A stretch of DNA of 64,000 nt from Opisthorchis felineus (lineage: Eukaryota > Platyhelminthes > Trematoda > Opisthorchiida > Opisthorchiidae), in the NCBI GenBank assembly GCA_004794785.1, contig SJOL01006425.1:33470-97469 (forward strand), in the 5' to 3' direction. Below are positions 25,401 through 33,750 of this stretch, one piece after another. Both the position numbers and the translations under genes were made by a program. The notes under the pieces were generated by a model. It saw nothing but the letters and a program-made list of their open reading frames with translations, was not told the origin of the DNA and ran no database searches. Position 1 is the stretch's first letter. Each line of letters opens with the position of its first letter.

Positions 25401-28400
25401 CCTACGGATGAGATTTTGCAGTGGTTCCTATTGGCATATCGAGCGACGCCAAATCTTAATTCTCCTGATGAAGTGTCACCAGCAGACTCACTGCTCCAAC
25501 GTAAGCTTCGAATACCAAAGGTGCACAACGTGTATTAACACCCATTTGGTACACATTGGGTCTATAATCCGTGTTGTTGATATGCTCATAAACTGAGGTT
25601 TTTACCGAATGTTCCTGAAATTGATGACGTGAAATTTCTGTTCGTTTTCAACTTCACTACAAGCCACTTCCAGGACTTATTGCTACTAACTTTCATTCCA
25701 CAAGCAGCACGCTATGAGTATATGCAGTAATCTGCTAAATGAAATTTTATCGGCAGTTTAATAGGGTTCCTTAGCATCAACTTTTTTTCTGTCGCAGCTG
25801 GAAGTCTTTGAATTCCAATCCGTGTAATTTATGTTTGTAATGTCGGAAACCGCAACAGTGCTACACACCTGCAGGCTTTTTGTTTTGGGGTGCATATATC
25901 GTCTCCGTTTTAAAGAGATGAGTAAACTTTCAAATGCCGCTTTTTGGTGTTTCTTCACTGCTAGTTTGTAGTTTATGAAAAGGATGCTACCACTGTTAGA
26001 CGTACTGCTAAGCAGACTGAAACTCAACCCATGACAGGTTGCGTTGACTAGGCCATGCACTTCGTATGCCAGAGGACTGTTTGCCTCGTGGAGCTCCCCT
26101 CGCTCAGCCTTGTGTCGGGTGGAGACGACCCAGGGGCGGTCAGTCCATGACTTGATAATGAACCATGAAAGCCAGCCAACTCAGCCGCGTTTGTAATTGC
26201 CGTCTCCCTGGATGCAGACCGCGAGACGAGACCAACAAACGGTTATTGTCCCTGACAGATGCGGCTTTATCACACAGCCGGTGTGTTCTTAGATCAAAAA
26301 TATCGCCTTCACTGCGTAGCTCTTGTCTCCTGCCATACTGAGCAAATAAATTCACTTATCGCGTGACTCTCCTTCATTCTCCTTATCCACGCTGAACGAG
26401 ACTGTAGCAGCTGGAACCATTGCACTTCAATGCCTGACATTTAGCAGCGACGGAACTCTTCCAAACAGTATACTTGTAGTTGGGGTACACGTTAGCCCAA
26501 AAGCTACTCCGGAATTTCTGTAAGGCCGAACAGAACACCTGTTCGGTCTTGTTGTCATTTGGTCAGATTATGAAAAACCCTGACGCCTCGCTATTTCTGC
26601 TTGTCCCTAGTCCATGGGTCAGTTACAAACGGTGAACGTTGACAAAACGGATGGATGTCAAATCTACTTGAGCAGCCAATCACTGCATGCGGATATAATC
26701 ACTGCAAAGTCTTCCGAATTGAACGTACTGGTTCCGAAAGCGAATGGGGATTATGTAAGTCTCTTTGGGGTGTTGTTCCGGTCTGACTCTTTTTATTAAT
26801 TGTACTGTATGCATTCCGTTTATGAAAGCAGCTACCAGGATAGGGATCTTTCAAGGCAGTTCAATTCCAGTTTTTGGCCTTCCTTGCTTAAGCACATTTG
26901 TCCGTACTGCGTGTTGTGTACTGCAGACGGTAGTGCAGTCGGTCCTTGGCTTCCCGTTTCACACACCATGGTATGTCGAAAAGTACAGTAGCTTGGGACA
27001 GTCTTTTATAGAAACAAAGAAAAGATATCACAATTGTATTCATAGGGTTATCACGGGATTTTGCACAACGTCACGCTAGCGCAGAAATTATCCACCTAAA
27101 ATGCTCGATCCTGATTGGCTCACATTCTGAACAATCAGTGCATGTCTTCGTATGGTCCGCGACATCCATCTAGTCGTCGTGATGTTCGGTTATTTAGAGC
27201 GGCTCGCCTCCGGGAACCGCGTTCCTTCGCTAGTGATCTTTATTAGTTTGGTGGTTATATTGCTATGAATTTGGCCTGGCCGACGTAGCCCACCAAAATC
27301 TCAACCTCATGACGGCGTGGAGGCTGGGATACGAACTCCTGGTCATATCTCAAGGGTTTTATGGGGGTTGTACTTCAAAAGAATCTAGGAAGATTCCATC
27401 CATATTCGAAACTGACTTACTATCTAGACTCTTGCTCTCAATCAATTCTAGTCAAATGCAACATGCTCCATTAACTCCAAAAGTATATTTGTCTGCTACC
27501 TTGGAGCACGTCTGCATAGTTCGCTCAACGCAAGACGTTCGCTGCCACAGTTTATGCTATCGAGGTAACAGAATACCAGACACGGTTTCTACCGATGGTT
27601 TAATTTTGATGATCCTCAGAACAGCATAACTCCATCTGTTAGAACCGCCTACCAAAGGATCGGCCCTCTTACAAAACGGAATATCCCTCGTCAGTTAGTA
27701 CGTACATCAGCATGAGCATCATTGTACCCACTGTACTCCCATTGATAGAATACGCTCCGCTGCTCCTCATTTTGGATGACAGCTATCGGTCGGAGTCCAC
27801 CGATGTATTCGCCGCTCACGTGTTGAGTAGTGCCATGGTATTGTGTAGATCGTGAGGGTTCTGGGTATTGCTTTATTGCGGTTGGCCTTCTATCCTGTCT
27901 CTTTTGAACAGTGTCCCCTATGCACCCACTATCGTTCTTGAGTCTTATTGGCCCGAGTGACCTAACCCCAAGCATGCGTTCACAATCTCCTCACCAGCTA
28001 TTTGACATCATTGTACCGTTGTAATCCTCCGATCTGGTGCTGGGTAATACTCAGAGTTTTTAGTTCAATCGCGCCTTAGTGGCGCGATAATTTGATATTT
28101 GGCTTTGACCATTCTATGCGTGGTTCTCTAATGGACCATATCTGTGGCTGAGTTCGGGTTCCACGAAGTTCGCCATTCTTACATGAACAGTATCCACCTT
28201 TCCTCGGCGCTCAATTGGTTTTACTTTTCTTGTAGCATATTTACTTGTCGGGATGAGTGACTTATTTCAAAATGCATTTCGTGCACGTCGGGTATTTACA
28301 CAATCGTTATCCAACGATCCCTTTCAGGATGAATTTCCCGTCCCCGAACAATTTAAAACGAAGTTCACAGGCAAAGGTTTGCAAACCACGCAAATGGACT

Positions 28401-28408
28401 CAATTTAA
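4361..28408 (+). CDS. CAP1: Adenylyl cyclase-associated protein (CAP/Srv2), 11 coding exons
   Basis: CAP is a cytosolic actin regulator. Its N-terminal half works with cofilin to sever filaments, and its C-terminal half recharges ADP-actin monomers with ATP. Eleven exons join by GT-AG introns into one 465-residue frame (1398 coding bases with the stop), close to the 475 of human CAP1. Visible parts: RLE helix at residues 9-20 (the cyclase-binding and oligomerisation segment), helical folded domain at about 45-212 including [10 protein letters not shown] and HTTGLSW, proline-rich P1 at 225-231, WH2 at 249-275 with LRKV at 266-269, a short second proline stretch at about 287-300, and the CARP beta-sheet domain from about 310 to the end with VPEQFKT. 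The ATG at 4361 was chosen because it gives the family N-terminus at once. No break was found, so this looks functional. Introns reach 6.8 kb. The protein belongs to one CAP family, so CAP1 versus CAP2 cannot be assigned. Confidence 0.96.
4514..4623 (+). CDS. CAP1: CAP exon 2 (residues 40-76)
   Basis: The acceptor is ATCTAG/GGGACC and the donor CAG/GTATCG. It encodes [19 protein letters not shown], the first helix pair of the helical folded domain (human: FDSLLAGPVAEYLKISKEI). The preceding intron is only 35 bases, typical of the tiny 5' introns seen in flatworm genes. Confidence 0.92.
4661..4792 (+). CDS. CAP1: CAP exon 3 (residues 77-120)
   Basis: The acceptor is TTTAG/AGTGAC and the donor GTG/GTAAGT, phase 0 at both ends. 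It encodes the second part of the helical folded domain, including [19 protein letters not shown]. The flanking introns are 37 and 44 bases. Confidence 0.92.
4837..4926 (+). CDS. CAP1: CAP exon 4 (residues 121-150)
   Basis: The acceptor is TTTTCAG/CAATAT and the donor GTG/GTAAGC. It contains [18 protein letters not shown], almost identical to the CAP family core (LFNHLSAVSESIQALGWV), the strongest identifier of the gene. Confidence 0.95.
4967..5052 (+). CDS. CAP1: CAP exon 5 (residues 151-179)
   Basis: The acceptor is CCCACAG/ACACCC and the donor AA/GTGAGT, ending in phase 2. It encodes [20 protein letters not shown], the family's APYVKEMNDAAMFYTNRVL segment. A 6.8-kb intron follows. Confidence 0.93.
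8293..8480 (+). mobile_element. tRNA-derived SINE copy
   Basis: It has a tRNA-like head with box A (TAGCTCAGTAGTTAAGACGC) and a slightly altered box B (GGGTTGAATCC), then the family body starting CTGTCTAGGCTTGGGCAACC and the CAGCTGAACGA end. It lies in CAP intron 5 in the same orientation as the gene. RNA polymerase III promoter function is known for this architecture but not shown here. Confidence 0.88.
11004..11027. repeat. CAT trinucleotide microsatellite
   Basis: About eight CAT units in a row inside CAP intron 5. Confidence 0.85.
11849..12044 (+). CDS. CAP1: CAP exon 6 (residues 179-244)
   Basis: The acceptor is GGTTACAG/AGACCC and the donor TCA/GTGCGT. It completes the helical folded domain ([18 protein letters not shown], then HTTGLSW at 205-211) and encodes the first proline-rich stretch, [12 protein letters not shown]1 is shorter than in vertebrates, where it is a long polyproline tract that binds profilin. 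Confidence 0.94.
13324..13489 (+). repeat. Left arm of a 166-bp inverted repeat
   Basis: It is the reverse complement of 13871-14036 with only three mismatches and no indels over 166 bases. The outer end is TGGTCGTTGGCTTG and the inner end GTGCTGCTAG. The inner end abuts the N run directly. Related single copies occur at 16596-16652, 23243-23323 and 63163-63245. Confidence 0.93.
13490..13682. other. Assembly gap, 193 N
   Basis: An unresolved stretch that begins exactly at the inner end of the left inverted-repeat arm. Open frames drawn through it are artefacts. The gap sits between hairpin-forming arms, a likely reason for the failed assembly. Confidence 0.99.
13683..13870 (+). repeat. Loop of the inverted repeat with four AAAGGTCA boxes
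   Basis: The visible part of the spacer holds four direct copies of AAAGGTCA, at about 13684, 13721, 13771 and 13856, two of them inside the longer shared string GCAAAGGTCAC. The spacing is irregular (37, 50 and 85 bases). AGGTCA is the nuclear-receptor half-site, but nothing shows that it is used so here. No open frame of interest is seen. Confidence 0.6.
13871..14036 (-). repeat. Right arm of the 166-bp inverted repeat
   Basis: It begins CTAGCAGCACGTATATTAAC and ends AACAAGCCAACGACCA, the reverse complement of the left arm. Near-identity implies either a young insertion or conversion between the arms. The outer half, with AAACGTTTGCAATC and GCCCAGCTCAGCGAAC, is a dispersed motif seen elsewhere in the window. 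Confidence 0.93.
15616..15852 (+). CDS. CAP1: CAP exon 7 (residues 245-323), WH2 domain
   Basis: The acceptor is TTTCAG/GGTGAT and the donor GTT/GTAAGC. It encodes the WH2 actin-monomer binding helix and motif ([27 protein letters not shown]), then the second proline-rich linker ([11 protein letters not shown]) and the start of the CARP domain ([11 protein letters not shown]). Confidence 0.95.
16596..16652 (+). repeat. Dispersed copy of the inverted-repeat outer motif
   Basis: GGTTGGTGACGAATTGTTTG and AATTGCCCAGCTCAGCGAAC match the outer half of the inverted-repeat arms. It is a single-orientation copy in CAP intron 7. Confidence 0.7.
17296..17492 (+). mobile_element. tRNA-derived SINE copy
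   Basis: One of the best copies: box A region GATGGCTCAGTGATTAGAGC, box B GGTTCGAACCC, body CTCTAGGCTTGGGCAACCTG, and end ACAGCTGAACGATTATCC followed by an ATT-rich tail. Same strand as the host gene. Confidence 0.92.
19150..19270 (+). CDS. CAP1: CAP exon 8 (residues 324-364)
   Basis: The acceptor is TTCTAG/GAAAAC and the donor TAG/GTAGGC, ending in phase 1. It encodes CARP beta strands ([20 protein letters not shown]; human: [20 protein letters not shown]). Confidence 0.95.
20713..20842 (+). repeat. Unnamed dispersed repeat, copy 1
   Basis: Similar to 34035-34150 in the same orientation. Both contain AAATACACTCATTTGCATA, then GACTCA, then a TCTCGTTTAT/TGTCGTTTAT block, then ACTGAATGTGCTGTAC and ATGTTTCAGTTG. 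No open frame spans it. Confidence 0.75.
22627..22800 (+). mobile_element. tRNA-derived SINE copy, diverged 3' end
   Basis: Box A is GATGGCTCAGTGGTTAAGGC, box B AGTTCGAATCCAACC, and the body CTGTCTAGGCTTGGGCAAAC. The last 60 bases have drifted from the other copies. Confidence 0.88.
23243..23323 (+). repeat. Diverged relative of the inverted-repeat arm
   Basis: GATGATGGGGTTGAGACGTTTGCAAT followed by GAACAGACCAACAACC resembles the outer arm of the repeat around the gap. Similarity is weaker than for the 16.6-kb copy. Confidence 0.55.
23763..23845 (+). CDS. CAP1: CAP exon 9 (residues 364-391)
   Basis: The acceptor is ATTACAG/ACAACT and the donor CAG/GTAAGT. It encodes [20 protein letters not shown], matching the family's [20 protein letters not shown] in the CARP beta helix. 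Confidence 0.95.
25030..25213 (+). repeat. LTR-like repeat, copy 1, with TATA motif
   Basis: Similar to 53519-53702 over about 180 bases. The shared landmarks are TTTTCTCAG, CCCGTCAAAACAACCACCAA, AGGTG-ACAGCG-GTATTAACGC and GAAATTCCG. A TATATAAA-type box lies at 25170-25177 and is degraded in the other copy. A short piece of the same repeat recurs at 25512-25545, just after an integrase fragment. This arrangement resembles LTRs around gutted gypsy DNA. Confidence 0.65.
25334..25520 (+). mobile_element. Ty3/gypsy integrase core fragment
   Basis: From the third-acidic-residue segment onward this reads as gypsy integrase. A base-deleted stretch contains an alanine-glutamate-arginine, then a clean frame [46 protein letters not shown]. 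The frame is broken near 25350 by small deletions and there is no pol sequence upstream. It covers the part missing from the minus-strand integrase at 54069-54626. Confidence 0.8.
26611..26754 (+). CDS. CAP1: CAP exon 10 (residues 392-439)
   Basis: The acceptor is CCCTAG/TCCATG and the donor TAT/GTAAGT. It encodes [18 protein letters not shown] and [17 protein letters not shown], the CARP domain core (family INKTDGCHAYLSKNSL, AKSSEMNVLIP). Confidence 0.95.
26919..27216 (+). repeat. Unnamed 300-bp dispersed repeat, copy 1
   Basis: Shares TGCAGA-GGTA-TGCAG, GGAAACAAAG-like, TATCACAA-TGT, CACGCTAG, GATCCTGA-TG, GAACA-TC and CGGTTATTTAGAGCG with 52657-52969, in the same order and orientation. 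The copies carry several indels relative to each other. No protein is seen. It lies in CAP intron 10. Confidence 0.72.
28328..28408 (+). CDS. CAP1: CAP exon 11 (residues 440-465) and stop
   Basis: The acceptor is TTTCAG/GATGAA. It encodes [20 protein letters not shown], the invariant C-terminal CAP motif needed for nucleotide exchange, and ends at TAA. No AATAAA is seen in the first kilobase downstream, so the polyadenylation site was not located. Confidence 0.96.
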   Translation, partial: DEFPVPEQFKTKFTGKGLQTTQMDSI

Positions 28409-31400
28409 ATGACAATGGAAGTTGCAACACCCAACTGTGCTCGCCGTCCTTGCTTTGCCTTTCTAGTAGACAACAATGCCTTTGTTTCACTCTATTTATC
28501 GAGCGATATCTCTCCATGTCGGACCACATATGTACGCTGCCGTTTTGCTTTTTGGCGCAGCGCTATTGTCCCCCCTCCGCTTTATTTCCGGTAACTGTTT
28601 TTCTTCATATTTTTTACCGCGCATAAAAACTTTGATTTATTGCATGCTCACCTACTGTTTTATCGATCTCCATGATTATCACAAACTTTGTGGGTTGTTT
28701 ATGGCATGCACCCCCCAATGTGCAGTGCGGTTGTATTGATGTCTGATGCATGCCTACCGGTGAATCACGTGTTAGCTTGCTCTGGTAACTAAAATCAGGT
28801 TTGTTCACGTGCCCCAATGTGTGCGCAATGCGTCGACCTGAGGACGGGACTGTAGCGATGGGATATGTAGCACATCTGGATTTGGCGGCTTTTTTGAATT
28901 TTACGACCTGTTTGAGTACTTTTGCCCCGTTGCCAGCTAAAGCAGCGTAGTTTCAAAGCAGGCGATCTAGTTTAGCCGTTTTTCCCACATTTATAGCCTT
29001 GAATTGTTTTAAGGCGGTTGTACGGATACTGTCCCGATTATGAACCATATGAAAGAGTCCGGTAAACTTCTAGCGGTTCCATTTTCCGTGTCGCAGCCTG
29101 CCTGGCGTCAGTCACGATTTTACCAACAAACCGTTATCCTTCATTGAACCCATAGTATCGATATGTTGATTCGTAGCAACCCTCGCACTATTTGAAACCA
29201 ATAGTTGGCCTCCACAAGTGCACCCGGGCTGGGAAACCCTGCACTCGAGTTTCGCTCTCATTAGAACTCATTTGCGTCCGAAGTTCGATCTGATATGCGT
29301 AGTGAGTCTATGAACACAAACATCCTGCTTTAGTGTGGACAAGCCCGAATTGTTGCATACGGAGAGAACGAAAATAATGTGAACACAAATTCCACACAAA
29401 TACGTGCAACCAATCGAAAATTGCCCAACAGCTTTGAGCGTCCGCGGCTATAACCGAAGGACAGTTCAATATATCGACAAAACCAAGACGGCTACTGGGT
29501 CAAACCAATACACATCTCGAGCATGGAAGCGTTCGCTTGTTTAAACACGGTAATTCATGTATGTCCATTTCGCGCTGATGGAATGATGGTAACATGCTCG
29601 CGTTGCGGGACTCGAATCCCAACACGACCAAGGATGTGCACTGCTGATGATCTAACCTTCAGATACCGATGGCGTGGTTCGGTACTTTGTTGCCGATCGT
29701 TTTGGAGTACACAGGTTGATTCAGACGACATCCTTGTTCTGGGCAGGTTTTCATTACATTTTTCCGGTAAACTCCAGAAACGAGCTCTCCTTCATCAGTG
29801 GACAAGCTTTGTGAGCCACAATTTATGGAAACCTACCGAAGCCGTATTACAAGCGGCTACCTCGACCGGAACTGGGATGAGATAACCACGGCTGTACGTG
29901 ACGGTTGAACTCCGAACGCGCACACAGGAACCACTCGATTTCAAGACGGTCACCATCACCACTTGATGCGAGGCATTCTATTCCCTCGGTCCGGTACGGT
30001 TGAGAGGACTTAAATGGCCATCCGTAATTGAGATAATCAAGTATACTAGTGGAAGTCCAATATATAATAAAGACAAGCACCTAGATCACTGAGCGAAATA
30101 TTTTCGATAACAGTTCAGTTGGCCCTGTGCCTGTGTCTTGCATTCGACCCGCTTATTTTCAGCCGTAGTTTTTACTTAAGTTTAGACCTCCAACCATTAG
30201 TTACTGAAGTACTGATATGCCTTGGAGCGCGGTCCTGCTGCTGGGCTAGAAGTAGGGGAACCCTGATGTGAGTTGTTTTTATGTACTAGGGAACAAAAAC
30301 ATGTTTCAGAGAATTGGGACCAATCGCTAACGGTACCCGTGCTGGAAGAAGGTACCGTAACCGATTATAGGTTTGACGCCTGTCGTGACATCGCTGCTGC
30401 TTTGCATGCACGTTGGGAAATTGATGGAAATTCGCAAGAAGTCCACTACTGACTTCGCCTTGTTCGTGGCTCTTCAAGTCAATGTGACCTCCTGTTCTAA
30501 ATTACAGCCCCCATGCTGGTCCTTTGCCGGCTATTCCGAGATAGCTCAGTGGTTAGAGCGCTAATTTACTGACCGGAGGGTCCGTGGTTCGAACCCGACC
30601 TCTGCCTCTCAACTTCACCTGTCCAGGCTTGGGCAACCTGGCAGTATCCCAGCCCTCATGCTTCCTTCGGGTGGCATGGCAGTTAGGCACCGAAAGGTTG
30701 CTACAGCTGAACGGTTATATTATTCGCTATTCCACCCAATATGATGTATCAAAACCACGGTAAGATGAGACATCCTTTTATAGAAGCAACAAAAGATGGT
30801 TGCATCCGTGTTTATGGAGTGGTCAAATTTCGGAACCTGAGACAGTCATTCTGATACACCCTAGTTTTCAAATTTTGATTACCGTGACTATAGACCCGAA
30901 AAAGTCCCCCCCGAAGACCCCTCTATGAAACTAGTAGTAGTTTTCGTAGTGTGCAGCGTTTCGCCATTCTGCTCATCAGAAGCTTCGAAAAACTTACAGA
31001 CATGCAGCCTATGTTGGTGGAACGTGAACCTAATAGGCAAGTTGTGCGAAAGCAATTATTCCGGTATTCTTTAAACACAGCACGGATACCACTTTCAGGA
31101 AAACATGGGATGTGATTGTCGATCGACCGAATTCCACCGACCAGACAGATTTTTTGTCCGCTGTTCCCACATTGTCGCTACTACCATTCGTCTGACGGCT
31201 GTTTTAACACTACGGTGGGTGTCAAATCAATTTGTCAATCTAATTTTTAGACGATCATTCCCGGGGAATTTCGATATATTAAGAAGGTCGACTGCCTACT
31301 GAATTAAGGGGATATCCAAACACGCGCTATTGGGCGGAACAGTGGGAAATTCTGGAAAAAATACTGCGGAACTACCACCGAAAGGTTGATCTCTCAAGGT

Positions 31401-33618
31401 TCGGTTACAGAACAAAACCCTCGAACAGGAATAATAACCCTGATTCCTTTTTTCTCCTAAACTATCCGCGCTGGATTTCAGTCCCCACTACACACAACCA
31501 GTAAGCCTTAACAAGAAAAAGGTCGTGTAATTTACTGAGATACGTTTTTACGCATCACTGTGCCGTGTATTCAAGCGAAGTTTGTCCAACGTTCAAGCGA
31601 TAGTCTGCCTGGAAAATAAACGTGGTTAACGCGCTACCACCAGTTGATAGTCTGTGACATTTAGAACGAAGTTATGAAAGGTACTGACCAAACTTGGCTA
31701 CGTAGTGGCGATGACTTATAGGTTTTCTGGGTCGGAGTACATCCATGGATAAGCACATATCTAGCCTGTGCGAAAATCAGTTCATCGGATGTTATCGGTC
31801 GCAGTCCTACAATCCGGTGCCTGCATAGTCGAACTCACTTGAAGTAGTGTCCAGTTGGAAATTTGTCGAGATATCCTAATTGAATTAAAATTCTAGCGAG
31901 ATAGGGCCCACAGCTGCAGTTGGAGATAAACCAATCTACCAGAATGCCCGGACTTTTGAGGTAAGCGACTCCAGTTATGTTAATTTTGACCGTGAATAAG
32001 GATTACTTTGAAAGCCGGTTGCAACAGCAGTTCAATTGAGATGAAGTGTATAATCAAAGGAAAGCACGGGAAAACGAGGAACGGTTTATCCCAAATACCT
32101 GAGAGCTCATTGTGGCTGCTCGGTTACTGAACAACCAGGGGAAGTCAACGCCATGGGTGGGTGGCCCAATTTAGCAGCGTCTTCCACTAACACCGACCCG
32201 CCTTTGAACATGGGTTCATCGACGATACTCAGACTTGGTAGTCAGCTTCGTGACCCTACGAAACCCCAGGCGCGGAGCCATTTTTCTCGTTCGTGAACGA
32301 CGGATCAGCTTGCATAACACCGCTCAGCTTCCAACTATTGAAGTATTTCAGCCTAACCAAACGTTTTATAACCAATCCTTGGCAAATCGCCTGACTGAAG
32401 CACCCAGTCGACGGCAATGAGAATTCAATTGTCGAAATCGCCTCCGGTGCCGGGCTCGCAGAGCCCAATTTCCTCTCGAATGTCCAATTGCTTATGATCT
32501 TTTAGGTTCAGTGATGCGCGGTTTCAGCTGACACCACTATATCTTCAGAGGTTCATGAGCTAACCAGAATGACATCCATACCTACTGACCAAGTACAACT
32601 CACTACAACTAATAAAATATCAAAAACCCTAGTCTCAGCGGTGAGCAGAGTTCACTTCTGAAGGCGCGACTGTTCCTGCTTTGAACTAGAAGACTCGACA
32701 GTATCTCCACCTATGTGAATGACAGTTAGATGCCCGTGGATGAAGGCGTTGGTTGACCTTATTTTTACTTTTTAGGTATATTCTGGGTATTTAAGGAACT
32801 TCCTCTAACACGACCGCGTGGCTGTGCATGACATTCACATGTGTTAGGCTATTCGTCACTCCACACAGCAAAACCACATCTCTAATACGACCGAATTCAC
32901 TCGACTTTTTTCGAGATCGTACTAGAGTGAGAATACCGTATTAGTGGAATAACACGTAAAAAAATTCGCCAACCTTGAGAGTAACGTGTTACGTGAAGAA
33001 CAGTACATAACATACCTATAGACGGAGTTGGCTGTCGATAAAAAGGCAGAAATGAGGAGGATCGAACATGGGGGGCTCGAACACAAGTCTACAAAACTAT
33101 CCATTGGGCTGGGACCACTAACACTGTAAGAACAGATCTGGTCTTGCCTAAATTGCACTGCAGCTAATCCTCGCGCATCAACAAGACATTCCGCCCAAGT
33201 CCGTACAATCAGTAATGAGAATCCAATGGAACAGTAAGCGTAATTATTAATTATTCAGGGAGAAAATCTGGAAAGCCAGCAAGGATATGTTCCGTCTGGT
33301 TTCCCAAACAAGGAAACCATGGGCTTGGAGCAGTCTGGCCGATGAGACAAAACCCGGCTGTACAACAAAGACAATGACAGAAATTGGTTAAAAAAGGAAC
33401 ATTCAAACAAAACACATACTACGTCACAGCCGTATTCGTCAAAGTGAACGTGTGGACTAGCAAATAGACCAGGCAAAGAATCGAAACTTGAGGTCATCCA
33501 AAAGTGGTGAGATTTAGAACAAAGATAGAAATCTTCAATTGTTAAGTATACGGCGGGTAGACAAAAATCTTGGGAGGAAGGCACTTGAAACAGGTGTCCG
33601 AAAAGTGCATCCAATAAG
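28409..33618. other. Intergenic space between convergent CAP and RNFT genes
   Basis: The 3' ends of both genes face this stretch. It holds one SINE (30535-30725). The remaining short open frames on both strands show no family motif. Untranslated 3' ends must lie here but cannot be delimited. Confidence 0.6.
30535..30725 (+). mobile_element. tRNA-derived SINE copy
   Basis: A well-preserved copy: box A GATAGCTCAGTGGTTAGAGC, box B GGTTCGAACCC, body CTGTCCAGGCTTGGGCAACC, end CTACAGCTGAACGGTTATAT and an AT-rich tail. It lies between the two convergent genes. Confidence 0.92.
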
Positions 33619-33750
33619 CTAGTACAGCTGGACGAATAGGTCCATCGATCCATCACGCCACTGAGTCTGATGGGAAAACGTCACGTTGCACGTCGGACAA
33701 AAGGTGTGACGACTGCACCATGTTTGCACACATGACTCACAAACTGAATG
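33619..33750 (-). CDS. RNFT1: RNFT terminal exon: second half of RING and C-terminus
   Basis: The acceptor (read on minus) is TTTCCACAG/CATTCA. It encodes [12 protein letters not shown], then FCPTCNV, giving the RING histidine and last four metal-binding cysteines, then the RNFT tail ending VQLY and TAG. The ORF on the same bases in another frame (33255-33656) is a shadow. Confidence 0.92.
   Translation of the reverse strand, partial: HSVCESCVQTWCSRHTFCPTCNVTFSHQTQWRDGSMDLFVQLY

Noticed and set aside
33255..33656. 133-codon minus-strand open frame
   Set aside because: It overlaps the RNFT terminal exon in another frame and shows no family motif; the RING-bearing frame is the real one.
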